This document shows, in pieces, positions 1-7,458 of a stretch of 15,788 nt of DNA. The stretch lies in NCBI GenBank assembly GCA_955652245.1, contig CATPAV010000111.1, forward strand, positions 1 through 15,788, read 5' to 3'. The translations under genes and the position numbers were made by a program. The DNA is from an uncultured Candidatus Udaeobacter sp. (GTDB lineage: Bacteria > Verrucomicrobiota > Verrucomicrobiia > Chthoniobacterales > UBA10450). The notes under the pieces are model-generated. The model was not told the origin of the DNA. It worked only from the letters and a program-made list of their open reading frames with translations, and did not search any database. The stretch's first letter is position 1. Each line of letters opens with the position of its first letter.

Positions 1-1387
1 GATCGCGCCCCTGTTTGGCGGAGCCGCCTGCCGAATCACCTTCGACGATATAAAGTTCGGTTAATTCCGGATCGCGTTCAGAACAATCCGCCAATTTCCC
101 CGGCAATCCGCCACCCGTGAGAGCGCCTTTGCGAATCGTTTCCCGCGCTTTTCGAGCCGCCTCTCTCGCGCGCGCCGCCGTGAGTACCTTGTCGAAGATA
201 CGTCGCGCGATGGGCGGATTCTTGTCGAAGTATGTCATTAATCCCTCGTAAACGACCGAATTCACGATCCCGTCGATTTCTGTATTGACGAGCTTCACCT
301 TGGTCTGCGATTCGAAACGTGGGTTTGGCAGTTTAATGCTAAGTACGCAGATCAAGCCTTCACGGACGTCGTCGCCGGAAATCGATGGATCTTTTTCTTT
401 GAGAAGATTACTCGATTTCGCGTACTGATTGACCGCTTTGGTGAGTGCGGTGCGGAAGCCGGTTAGATGAGTGCCGCCGTCCGGATTCGGGATTGAATTT
501 GCAAACGGCAAAATCTGATCGTTGTAGCTATCATTGTATTGCAGCACAACGTCGACAAACACTTCATCGCGCTGTCGCGAGATCGCGATCGGTTTGGGAT
601 GCAGGACCTGTTTGTTTTCACCGAGCTGCTTTACGAACTCTTCGATGCCATGCGTATAGAGAAATGTTTCCTTTTTCGCCGGATCGCTGCGCTCATCGGT
701 TAGTCTGATCTCGAGACCGGGATTGAGAAATGCGAGTTCGCGTAGTCGCGTCGCGAGCCGCTCAAATTTAAATTCAGTCGTGATCGTGAAGATCGTCGGG
801 TCGGGTAAAAACGTGATGAGCGTTCCGGTGGTTTTCTTGCTTTTGACCTCACCGATGACGGTGAGCTTGTCGGTTGTTTTCCCCTTGGCGAAGGCCATGT
901 GATACACCTTCCCATCGCGCGACACTTCCGCCTTGAACCATTCGGAAAGAGCGTTCGTGCATTTCGCGCCCACGCCGTGTAAGCCACCGGAATATTTGTA
1001 AGCGCCTTGTCCGAATTTTCCGCCCGCGTGCAAATTCGTCAGCACCAGTTCAATCGCCGGCATCTTCCATTTTGGATGAATGTCCACAGGAATACCGCGG
1101 CCATTGTCCCGCACCGACACCGACCCATCGACATGAACGGTGACTTCAATTTTCGTGCAGAATCCCGCGAGATGTTCGTCGATGGAGTTATCGAGCACCT
1201 CGAACACTAAATGGTGCAAACCCCTCTCATCTGGGTCTCCGATGAACATGCCGGGCCGTTTGCGAACGGCCTCGAGGCCTTCCAACTTGTCGATCTGAGC
1301 GGCGTCGTATTTTTGTGCCGCGCCGATTCCGGTCGAGCGGGCTCCAGGCAATTCGTCGACCGGAATTTCGTCTTTAGCTTGCAGCAT
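1..1387 (-). CDS. gyrB: DNA gyrase subunit B, N-terminal 462 residues (3' end outside window)
   Basis: ATPase subunit of the type IIA topoisomerase that supercoils DNA together with GyrA, in the cytoplasm. The translation shows a GHKL ATPase domain: FEVLDNSIDE at about residues 62-71 (E63 is the likely catalytic Glu, N67 the Mg site), DNGRGIP at 94-100 and GGLHGVG at 134-140. The transducer domain follows, and the Toprim motif EGDSAGGSAKQGRD lies at 449-462, right at the window edge. About 460 of an expected 800 or so residues are present, so the TOPRIM/C-terminal part is missing only because the window ends. The ATG at 1387 was chosen because a stop codon lies 16 codons upstream with no other usual start between, and GAGG sits about 8 bases before it. 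ParE is the alternative, but the N-terminal GLEAVRKRPGMFIG and the KQGRD variant of the Toprim motif fit GyrB. It is divergent from psd. Confidence 0.93.
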   Translation of the reverse strand, partial: MLQAKDEIPVDELPGARSTGIGAAQKYDAAQIDKLEGLEAVRKRPGMFIGDPDERGLHHLVFEVLDNSIDEHLAGFCTKIEVTVHVDGSVSVRDNGRGIPVDIHPKWKMPAIELVLTNLHAGGKFGQGAYKYSGGLHGVGAKCTNALSEWFKAEVSRDGKVYHMAFAKGKTTDKLTVIGEVKSKKTTGTLITFLPDPTIFTITTEFKFERLATRLRELAFLNPGLEIRLTDERSDPAKKETFLYTHGIEEFVKQLGENKQVLHPKPIAISRQRDEVFVDVVLQYNDSYNDQILPFANSIPNPDGGTHLTGFRTALTKAVNQYAKSSNLLKEKDPSISGDDVREGLICVLSIKLPNPRFESQTKVKLVNTEIDGIVNSVVYEGLMTYFDKNPPIARRIFDKVLTAARAREAARKARETIRKGALTGGGLPGKLADCSERDPELTELYIVEGDSAGGSAKQGRD

Positions 1388-1414
1388 ATACGGGCCTCGA
1401 ACGGCCCGACGAAG

Positions 1415-1442
1415 AGAATACCTGGAAATGCCTCAAAAACAA
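1415..1442 (-). promoter_or_regulatory. Weak candidate sigma70-type promoter for gyrB
   Basis: Reading the minus strand, TTGTTT (1442-1437) and TATTCT (1420-1415) are separated by 16 bases and lie about 30-55 bases upstream of the gyrB ATG. Each hexamer has two mismatches to consensus, so this is a position guess only. Confidence 0.22.
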
Positions 1443-1564
1443 CTAATAATCTCGTGGTTTAAAGGACTTAATTTCCCCTACCGGTTGGAGGCGAGCCAAG
1501 GCCAAAACCCATGATATTGTGGTTCCTCTCGGCCCGATATGGACCTTGGTTTTCGTTCGCTTGA

Positions 1565-1584
1565 CCGACTCGTTTTGGAGTCGG
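1565..1584 (+). promoter_or_regulatory. Hairpin in the psd leader
   Basis: CCGACTC (1565-1571) and GAGTCGG (1578-1584) form a perfect 7-bp stem with a GTTTTG loop, ending 15 bases before the psd ATG. No T-run follows on either strand, so it does not look like an intrinsic terminator. Its position suggests an effect on translation start or mRNA stability. A similar structure with a TTTG loop lies before gspK (10495-10514). Confidence 0.45.
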
Positions 1585-1599
1585 AAAATACGTTAGCCA

Positions 1600-2268
1600 A
1601 TGCGCCTTCAAACCCTTCTTGAAGCACGCTGGATTTTTGTGCTTCTCGTGCTGCTCGCGATCGCTAGTTCGTTTGCAACGCTCTGGTTATCCTTGTTTTT
1701 TTTGCTGCTTATTTTTTGTACGCTCGCATTTTTTCGGGATCCAGATCGCCCGGCCCCGACAGATCCGAATCTTATCGTGGCTGCGGCCGATGGAACCATC
1801 ACGGATGTCATTGAGCTGGATGAAAACGAAGTTCTGAAGGCAAAGATGCGCCGAGTTGGAATCTTCTTGTCGATCTTCGATGTCCACACTAATCGCGCAC
1901 CGATCGATGGTCGCATCATTTACCGGCAACACCGGGAAGGACTCTATGTGGATGCGCGCCGCCCCGATTGCTCCGAGAAGAACGAATCGATGACCTGGGT
2001 TATCCAAAATCCGCGTGTGACGATTGTGGTCCGCCAACTCACCGGCGCGATTGCAAGACGCATCGTGGCTTGGGCGAAAATCGGGGACGAGTTGAAGAAA
2101 GGTGATCGCTTTGGAATGATTCGCTTCGGTTCGCGAACGGAATTATATTTGCCGCTTAACGCTGAACTCCTCGTGAAAGCAGGCGATCACGTCCTCGGTG
2201 GATCGACAGTCATAGCGCGGCTCCCCAAAGCTGTAGGGGAAGCTGTCAGCTTTACCTACAATCAATGA
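1600..2268 (+). CDS. psd: Phosphatidylserine decarboxylase proenzyme (short form)
   Basis: Converts phosphatidylserine to phosphatidylethanolamine at the inner membrane. The 222-aa product is the short, membrane-anchored class of the family. A hydrophobic N-terminus (about residues 10-45, probably one or two membrane passes) is followed by the family's FFRDPDR segment at 44-50, ADGTI at 63-67 and the core DVHTNRAP at 94-101. The self-cleavage site is the FGS of IRFGSR (G177-S178), where the serine becomes the pyruvoyl cofactor of the small alpha chain. The later LGGS at 199-202 resembles the LGST site of long-form enzymes but sits too close to the C-terminus for this class. The stop codon overlaps the ATG of pssA as ATGA, implying coupled translation with the gene making its substrate. 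No good Shine-Dalgarno is visible, and a 7-bp hairpin lies just upstream. Confidence 0.92.
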   Translation: MRLQTLLEARWIFVLLVLLAIASSFATLWLSLFFLLLIFCTLAFFRDPDRPAPTDPNLIVAAADGTITDVIELDENEVLKAKMRRVGIFLSIFDVHTNRAPIDGRIIYRQHREGLYVDARRPDCSEKNESMTWVIQNPRVTIVVRQLTGAIARRIVAWAKIGDELKKGDRFGMIRFGSRTELYLPLNAELLVKAGDHVLGGSTVIARLPKAVGEAVSFTYNQ

Positions 2269-3098
2269 GCGAACAGAATCACCCTAAGATTTATCTGCTG
2301 CCGAATCTAATGACGGCAGGGAATTTGTTTTGCGGCTTTACCGCTACGCTCAAAATTCTCGAGGGCGCCTTACTTCAAAGTTCAAATGCGGACGCCGCGG
2401 GCGATCTCTTTCACACCGCCATCTGGTTCATTCTCGCTGCTTGTTTTTTCGACCTGCTTGATGGTCGGCTCGCACGCCTCGGTGGACATGAGAGCATGTT
2501 TGGTCGCGAATTCGATTCTTTAGCCGACATTGTTTCGTTCGGCGTTGCGCCAGCTTTGATGGTTTATCGGATCGTTCTGCAGGAATTTCCGCGCGCCTGC
2601 TGGATTATCGCGTTTATCTATCTCGCGTGCGGCGCGCTGCGCCTGGCGCGCTTCAATACCGCGTCTGCCAATCACGAAATGGCCGATACTGAGAGGAACA
2701 AAAATTTCACCGGCTTTCCCATTCCCGCTGCGGCTGGTCTCATTGCATCTATCACACTTTTTCTGCTCTGGCTGGCCGAAGGCGAACATCGGCTCGGCAA
2801 CTGGAAGTTTGTGCTGCCGCCGCTCATGCTTTTTCTATCCTTTATGATGTTCAGCCGTTTCCAGTATCCGAGCTTCAAGGCGCTGAATTGGAAGACGAAA
2901 AAATCGATTCCGCGTTTTCTTATCATCAGTCTTATCCTCATCCTCACGGTCATGAATTACGAATGGATGCCGGCAGTGCTTTTTCTGGCCTATTTACTCT
3001 ACGGATTTCTGCGGCCGTGGCTGTCGCGCGAATGGCGCCGCGAAATCGAAGAAGAGATCGGCGAAGAATTGCCTGACGATGCAGTGATAGGTGAATAG
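2265..3098 (+). CDS. pssA: CDP-diacylglycerol--serine O-phosphatidyltransferase
   Basis: Integral membrane enzyme that makes phosphatidylserine from CDP-diacylglycerol and L-serine, supplying Psd encoded just upstream. The 277-aa product carries the complete CDP-alcohol phosphatidyltransferase signature: D66-G67, A70-R71, G80, D84 and D88 with exact D-G-x2-A-R-x8-G-x3-D-x3-D spacing. The N-terminal IYLLPNLMTAGNLFCGF is typical of the type II PssA subgroup found beside psd. Several hydrophobic segments follow (roughly 50-65, 95-125, 150-170, 185-200, 215-255), and the acidic tail (EIEEEIGEELPDD) is probably cytoplasmic. The start overlaps the psd stop by four bases. The gene ends inside a GTGAATAG-type repeat region (3084-3140), which may serve as a shared terminator with the convergent nucleotidyltransferase gene. 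Confidence 0.94.
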   Translation: MSEQNHPKIYLLPNLMTAGNLFCGFTATLKILEGALLQSSNADAAGDLFHTAIWFILAACFFDLLDGRLARLGGHESMFGREFDSLADIVSFGVAPALMVYRIVLQEFPRACWIIAFIYLACGALRLARFNTASANHEMADTERNKNFTGFPIPAAAGLIASITLFLLWLAEGEHRLGNWKFVLPPLMLFLSFMMFSRFQYPSFKALNWKTKKSIPRFLIISLILILTVMNYEWMPAVLFLAYLLYGFLRPWLSREWRREIEEEIGEELPDDAVIGE

Positions 3099-3142
3099 GT
3101 GATCAGTGAATAGTGAAAGCCTATTCACCAGTCACCGATCGC
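3084..3142. repeat. GTGAATAG direct/inverted repeat cluster at convergent gene ends
   Basis: The end of pssA and the 47 bases after it carry repeated GTGAATAG-like units (3091-3098, 3106-3113; the degenerate GTGATAGG starts at 3084) and their inverse CCTATTCACC at 3120-3129. GGTGAATAGG (3090-3099) is perfectly complementary to 3120-3129, and the nearer copy can instead form an 8-bp stem with a 7-base loop. It lies between convergent genes, so it may act as a bidirectional transcription stop, although no long T-run follows. Similar sequence occurs at 3902-3944. Confidence 0.55.
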
Positions 3143-3145
3143 GAC

Positions 3146-3871
3146 TCACTTTGATTGCTGCGAATTAAGCTTCGCCAGCACTTCCGGATCCCGCACGTCG
3201 GCCCATTCGCCAGTAAGTTCGAGCGCTTTGACTTTCTTGCCGTACTTCGCGAGATCCCGAATGGCGTCGGTCAATTCGTACTCGCCGCGCGGTGACGGCT
3301 TCAACTTTGCCGTGAAATCGAAGATACTCGGTCGAAATGTGTAAATACCGGCGTTATACCAGGGGCTGGTTGGCTCGCCAGGTTTTGATTTTTCGCGAAG
3401 ATCGACAAGTTCCATTTCTTCATTGAGGAAAACTGCGCCGCCCTTGCTGACGTCCTCGCCCTGCGTGACGCTAATAATTGCTTCGACATCGTGGGGAAGA
3501 TTGAGAAGTCGTTTGTAGTTTCCCGGATCGACCAGAATGTCGCCATAATTTAACACAAACGGTGAATCGCCGGCGAAATTGCGCGCAAGATCGACAACGC
3601 GTCCCGTTCCGTCCTGCACAGCTTGCGTTGCGTATTGTATTTCGATGCTGTAACGAGAACCGTCGCCAAAGAAATTTCGCACGGCATCGGCGCGGTAACC
3701 GACAATAATCAGGAATTCGCGCACACCCGCCTCGCGCAATCCCTCGACGATGTGTTGCAAAACCGGTTTGCCACGCACATCGATCATCGGTTTGGGAAGA
3801 TCGGTCGTGAGCCCGCGCATCCGCGTGCCGCGCCCGGCCGCGAGCACAACCGCCTTATCTGTCCTTGCCAT
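3146..3871 (-). CDS. Sugar-phosphate nucleotidyltransferase (NTP_transferase family)
   Basis: Predicted cytoplasmic enzyme joining a sugar-1-phosphate to an NTP to give an NDP-sugar, for surface glycans or a related pathway. The 241-aa product starts with the family signature: VLAAGRGTRM at about 9-18 and LPKPM at 25-29 with the nucleotide-binding lysine. QDGTG at 86-90, NYGD at 108-111 (D111 is the likely metal ligand) and a late EWADVRDPEVL follow. It ends after the Rossmann-like domain and lacks the left-handed beta-helix acyltransferase domain of GlmU-like proteins, so it resembles the short RmlA/MurU/GCD1-like group. Substrate (glucose, mannose, MurNAc or other) and base cannot be read from the sequence. 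No clear Shine-Dalgarno precedes the ATG. It lies 70 bases downstream of the BNR gene on the same strand; a functional link is not evident. Confidence 0.85.
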   Translation of the reverse strand: MARTDKAVVLAAGRGTRMRGLTTDLPKPMIDVRGKPVLQHIVEGLREAGVREFLIIVGYRADAVRNFFGDGSRYSIEIQYATQAVQDGTGRVVDLARNFAGDSPFVLNYGDILVDPGNYKRLLNLPHDVEAIISVTQGEDVSKGGAVFLNEEMELVDLREKSKPGEPTSPWYNAGIYTFRPSIFDFTAKLKPSPRGEYELTDAIRDLAKYGKKVKALELTGEWADVRDPEVLAKLNSQQSK

Positions 3872-3901
3872 GAATTAACTTGCGGCGGCTCGCCGTAGGC
3901 G

Positions 3902-3944
3902 CCGTGAATAGTTCAGCGGCATTACCATTCACATTCACCGATCA
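3902..3944. repeat. Second GTGAAT/ATTCAC repeat at a gene end
   Basis: GTGAATAG (3904-3911) faces two ATTCAC copies (3927-3932 and 3933-3938), the second followed by CGATCACGATTCGC, which runs into the stop codon of the BNR gene. Read on the minus strand it has the same order as the pssA end: stop codon, GTGAAT units, then CTATTCAC. It may be a related terminator-like or dispersed repeat element. Confidence 0.45.
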
Positions 3945-6900
3945 CGATTCGCTCTTTTTCTTTTCCGTTATCATTAACGCGGGTAAATTCGCTTGTTTGA
4001 TCAATTCGCTTACTTTCGGGACGTCCTCATTCTTGATCTGCGCCCATTTCTTTAATTGCTCTTCCAACTGGCTGCTCAACAATTGGAACACGTCGAGTTG
4101 CGGTTTGGTCGGCTCGGTGTCGCCCACGTCTATGGTATGGCTGAATGTGTCAAACCGTTCGTTCAGCATGTTTGGGAAAGCGAGGTTTGCTTCCGAGCCT
4201 TTCATGTTTACTTGAATGAGCCGCTGCTCGACTTCAGACATTTTGCGATCGAGCGCGTCGGCGGCATCAAGCGCCGGCTTAAGACGCTGATCGTCGCCGA
4301 AGCGTTTATGCAACGTCTGAATCTGAGATCTGAGATCTCTGATTTCATTAACGGCTTGATGCAGTTGCGAAATTCGATCGTTCACCTGCATCGAGAGCGT
4401 GAATTGTTTTTGCAACGCAGCTTCCGAGCCCTTTGTGCGCGGATCGATCGCCAGATGCAACGGGGCGGTTTGCGATTTTCCGCCGACGGTCAGTTTCACT
4501 TGATAATCACCCGGCAACACCAGCGGTCCTTTGGGTCCCGTGCCCGAGTAAAACGCGCCAGGGATTTGTATTGGATCGTCGTAACGTAGGTCCCAGGCGA
4601 ACCGGTTCATTCCTTCGTTTGCTGGAATCGTCTTTACGCGCTCGACGCGATCAGGCCATTCAGGCGGCTGCTCGCCTTCCTTTTTCTCCTTGCTGGAAAG
4701 ATGCCTGACCACTTTGCCTGAAGTATCCAGAATATCGAGCGACACTTCCTCTTTCGGCGCGGTCTTAAAATAATAATCGATGATGGCGCCCGGCGGCGGG
4801 TTGTCACCAACCGGCTGTCGCTTATCGAATTCCTCCGGGTAATGCAGACGCAATGCGGTCTGCGGTTGGTAGAGAATCACATCCGCCTGCGTCGCCGGCG
4901 CGCTCGCCTGACGGAGCGGCGTCAGATCATCGAGCACCCAGAATGAACGTCCGTGTGTCGCCACCACCAGATCGTCATCTTTGACGACAAGATCGTGAAT
5001 TGGCGAGGCGGGTAGATTCAATTGCAACGGTTGCCAATGCGCGCCGTCATCGAATGAAATAAAGACGCCGAGTTCCGTTCCAGCGTAGAGTAAGCCTTTG
5101 CGCTTGGGATCTTCGCGCACGGCGTGGACATACGCGCCATCGGGAATTCCCCGCACCAGCGGGCTCCAGGTTTTTCCCAGATCGGCCGTTTTAAAAATGT
5201 ATGGCTTAAAGTCGTCGAGTTTATGTCGATCCACCGCGACGTAGGCGGCATCGCCGTCATGAGGAGAAGGCTCGATAAAATCGACAGTGCTCCACTCCGG
5301 AATTTTCGGCGTGACGTTCGACCAATGCTGTCCGTCATCAATTGTTACCTGCACGAGCCCATCGTCCGTGCCCGCCCAGACCATTCCTTTTTTTAACGGC
5401 GATTCGGCCAGCGCAAAAACCGTGTCGTAATATTCTACCGAAGTAATGTCGTTCGTCAGGGGGCCGCCGCTTGGCTGCTGTTTACTCCTGTCGTTGCGTG
5501 TGAGATCGCCGCTGATTTGTGTCCAGGTTTGTCCGTGATCGGCCGACTTGAAAACACACTCCGCTGCGGTGTAGAGCACGTCCGGGTTGTGTGGCGAAAG
5601 CAGGAGCGGCGAAACCCATTGGAAACGATGGACAAGGTCGGCAGCACCATGTCCCGAGTTATCAAGCGGCCAGACGCTTACGTCCTGCACTTCCTTCTTA
5701 TTTTTATCGTAGCGAGTGATGTAACCTTCGTTGTTTGAGTAAATGATGTGCCAGTCGCGCTGATCGGGCACAACAAAGCCGCATTCCCCGCCGCCAGCCA
5801 CAAACCAATCTGCGGGTCCAATTGCTCCCCAATCAGTCCGGCTGGCGATGCCGACGTTCGAATTATCCTGTTGCGCGCCGTAAATGTGGTAAGGGAACGC
5901 GTTATCGACCGCGATGTGATAAAACTGCGCGGTCGGCTGGTTATTTTGTGTTGTCCATGTTTTGCCCCCATCGGTAGAGATGCTGGCTCCACCGTCGCTC
6001 ACGTTGGCGATCCGATCGGGATTTTGCGGATCAATCCAAAGGCCGTGGTGATCTCCGTGCCGCGCGGGCAACAGATTGAAAGTTTTTCCACCATCAACCG
6101 AACGGAAGAGCCCAGTGTTTAAGAGATAAACCGTGTCCGCCGATTTCGGATCAGCGTAAACTTTGCTGAAATACCAGGCGCGCTGGCGAAATCGGCCGTC
6201 GTCGTTTACACGCGTCCAATGCTGGCCGGCATCATCGGAGCGATAAAGGCCGCCCTCTTTCGCTTCTATAATCGCATAAACACGGTTGGAATCGGCGCCG
6301 GAAACAGCGATCCCGATCTTGCCGAGGATTCCGTCGGGAAGGCCATTGCCTTCAAGATGTTTCCAAGTAACGCCATTATCTTCGGACCGGTATAGTCCGC
6401 TGCCAGGGCCGCCACTCGAAAAAAACCACGGCTGTCGACGCGCCTGCCAGAGCGATGCGAAAATGATGTTCGGATTATGCGGATCGAAAACTAGGTCGAT
6501 GCCGCCGGTGTTTTCGTCCTTTGATAAAACTTTCGTCCACGTTTTGCCGCCGTCGGCCGTGCGAAAAATTCCGCGCTCCTGATTTGGACCAAATGCGTGG
6601 CCGAGCGCCGCCACCAAAACTACATCTGCATTTCTTGGATCAACAATCAGCGCGCCGATCTGGCGCGTATCTTTCAGGCCGACGTTCTGCCACGTTTTGC
6701 CGCCGTCGATCGATTTGAACACTCCGGTCCCGTACGTCGTATTACCACGAATGGCTGCTTCGCCTGTGCCAGCGTAGATGACATTGTGATCCGACGGCGC
6801 GACCGCAATCGCGCCGATCGAAGAAATCGGTTCCTTGTCGAAAAGAGGCGTCCAGTTCGCGCCGCCATCCGTTGTTTTCCACACGCCGCCTGCAACTGCA

Positions 6901-7133
6901 CCAAAATAATATGTGTCTGGCTCGCCTGGCACGCCTTCAATGGCCAGCGCGCGACCGCCACGGAAGGGACCAATCTGGCGCCACTGCATTGCTTTAAAGA
7001 GTTTTTCATCAATCGCGCCGGCGGGCATGGGTGAAGGCGACGGAGTTACTGCAAGAGAAACTGAACAAATGAAAACAAAACCGGCTAAAATAGCTTGGGC
7101 CGTCAAGCGAAAGCGTAACGCGGACATAATCAT
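3942..7133 (-). CDS. Large secreted Asp-box (BNR/sortilin-like) beta-propeller protein
   Basis: About 1063 aa from the ATG at 7133. An N-terminal signal peptide (SALRFRLTAQAILAGFVFI...SLA) is followed by a Pro/Ser linker, indicating export. The body carries about eleven Asp-box motifs (S/T-x-D-x-G-x-x-W), among them TTDGGANW, SIDGGKTW, TADGGKTW, SEDNGVTW, SDDAGQHW, STDGGKTW, SADHGQTW and TADLGKTW. These fit a ten-bladed VPS10/sortilin-like propeller or two smaller propellers. After about residue 780 come a proline-rich beta region and a helical, probably coiled-coil segment (QVNDRISQLHQAVNEIRDL). Such proteins are often labelled glycosyl hydrolase, but I see no catalytic residues that justify this; binding or a protease-associated role is equally possible. 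In-frame GTG at 7160 and ATG at 7127 are alternative starts; the GTG would give an overlong pre-signal region. The coding end overlaps a GTGAAT-type repeat. Confidence 0.86.
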   Translation of the reverse strand: MIMSALRFRLTAQAILAGFVFICSVSLAVTPSPSPMPAGAIDEKLFKAMQWRQIGPFRGGRALAIEGVPGEPDTYYFGAVAGGVWKTTDGGANWTPLFDKEPISSIGAIAVAPSDHNVIYAGTGEAAIRGNTTYGTGVFKSIDGGKTWQNVGLKDTRQIGALIVDPRNADVVLVAALGHAFGPNQERGIFRTADGGKTWTKVLSKDENTGGIDLVFDPHNPNIIFASLWQARRQPWFFSSGGPGSGLYRSEDNGVTWKHLEGNGLPDGILGKIGIAVSGADSNRVYAIIEAKEGGLYRSDDAGQHWTRVNDDGRFRQRAWYFSKVYADPKSADTVYLLNTGLFRSVDGGKTFNLLPARHGDHHGLWIDPQNPDRIANVSDGGASISTDGGKTWTTQNNQPTAQFYHIAVDNAFPYHIYGAQQDNSNVGIASRTDWGAIGPADWFVAGGGECGFVVPDQRDWHIIYSNNEGYITRYDKNKKEVQDVSVWPLDNSGHGAADLVHRFQWVSPLLLSPHNPDVLYTAAECVFKSADHGQTWTQISGDLTRNDRSKQQPSGGPLTNDITSVEYYDTVFALAESPLKKGMVWAGTDDGLVQVTIDDGQHWSNVTPKIPEWSTVDFIEPSPHDGDAAYVAVDRHKLDDFKPYIFKTADLGKTWSPLVRGIPDGAYVHAVREDPKRKGLLYAGTELGVFISFDDGAHWQPLQLNLPASPIHDLVVKDDDLVVATHGRSFWVLDDLTPLRQASAPATQADVILYQPQTALRLHYPEEFDKRQPVGDNPPPGAIIDYYFKTAPKEEVSLDILDTSGKVVRHLSSKEKKEGEQPPEWPDRVERVKTIPANEGMNRFAWDLRYDDPIQIPGAFYSGTGPKGPLVLPGDYQVKLTVGGKSQTAPLHLAIDPRTKGSEAALQKQFTLSMQVNDRISQLHQAVNEIRDLRSQIQTLHKRFGDDQRLKPALDAADALDRKMSEVEQRLIQVNMKGSEANLAFPNMLNERFDTFSHTIDVGDTEPTKPQLDVFQLLSSQLEEQLKKWAQIKNEDVPKVSELIKQANLPALMITEKKKSES

Positions 7134-7144
7134 CCGGCTAAGGT

Positions 7145-7197
7145 GGGAGAGTTGCGTCACTGTTCAACTAGAATCGCGAAGCGATTTACAATCTCCC
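7145..7197. repeat. Nested palindromic element upstream of the BNR gene
   Basis: GGGAGA (7145-7150) and TCTCCC (7192-7197) flank a tight hairpin AATCGC-GAA-GCGATT (7172-7186), giving a 53-base nested inverted repeat. It starts 12 bases before the BNR ATG and ends 14 bases from the truncated exported-protein remnant. It may be a small palindromic repeat insertion or a structured leader; no T-run supports a terminator. Confidence 0.4.
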
Positions 7198-7210
7198 GGC
7201 TGGTCGATCT

Positions 7211-7438
7211 TTAACGCGACTGTGAGTGGACAGCGATGAGCTCGTGACGAAAATCGACTGCGTCCGAGCGGTCCGGGCCGGTCATGCGTTTCCATGTGAT
7301 CCAGTTCTCCAACTCCAGACTTTCCGGCGTAGACGTGGGTGCTTCGTACAGAAACGTGAAATGGCGGACTCCGCCGAAACAGATCAATGGCCAAGACGCC
7401 AAGATAAAAATGCAGAGTAGACGAAACTTTTTTACCAC
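7211..7438 (-). pseudogene. Truncated exported protein remnant (N-terminal 75 aa)
   Basis: Starting from GTG at 7438, only 20 bases after the stop of the iron permease gene, this frame gives a convincing signal peptide: KK, then FRLLCIFILASWPLICF and a small-residue cleavage region. A mature start with HFTFLYEAPTSTPESLELENW and then DAVDFRHE follows. This pattern recalls the N-termini of exported, probably outer-membrane beta-barrel proteins that begin with an E(x)ENW-T-W block and a D-F-R-x-E motif; that recollection is unchecked. After FRHE the frame continues only as LIAVHSQSR and stops, about 50 bases from the BNR start, and no continuation is visible in other frames. I read it as the 5' remnant of a larger gene lost by deletion. 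A genuine short exported protein is possible. Confidence 0.5.
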
Positions 7439-7458
7439 GGAACGCGCAGCCGATGAGA

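Noticed and set aside
445..1462. Plus-strand open frames across the gyrB region
   Set aside because: They run antisense to well-conserved gyrB codons, have Arg/Ser/His-rich compositions and no recognisable motif; shadows of gyrB.
1565..1584. Intrinsic terminator for gyrB or psd
   Set aside because: Neither strand has a T-run after the stem, and it lies upstream of both starts, so termination is not sensible.
2197..2209. LGGS near the end of Psd as the pyruvoyl cleavage site
   Set aside because: It would leave only about 20 residues after the cut; the FGS at residues 176-178 has the spacing expected in the short Psd class.
4318..4345. Tandem GATCTGA-type repeat in the BNR gene
   Set aside because: It encodes the helical IRDLRSQIQ segment in frame and only spans about 3 units, so it is explained by coding of a coiled coil.
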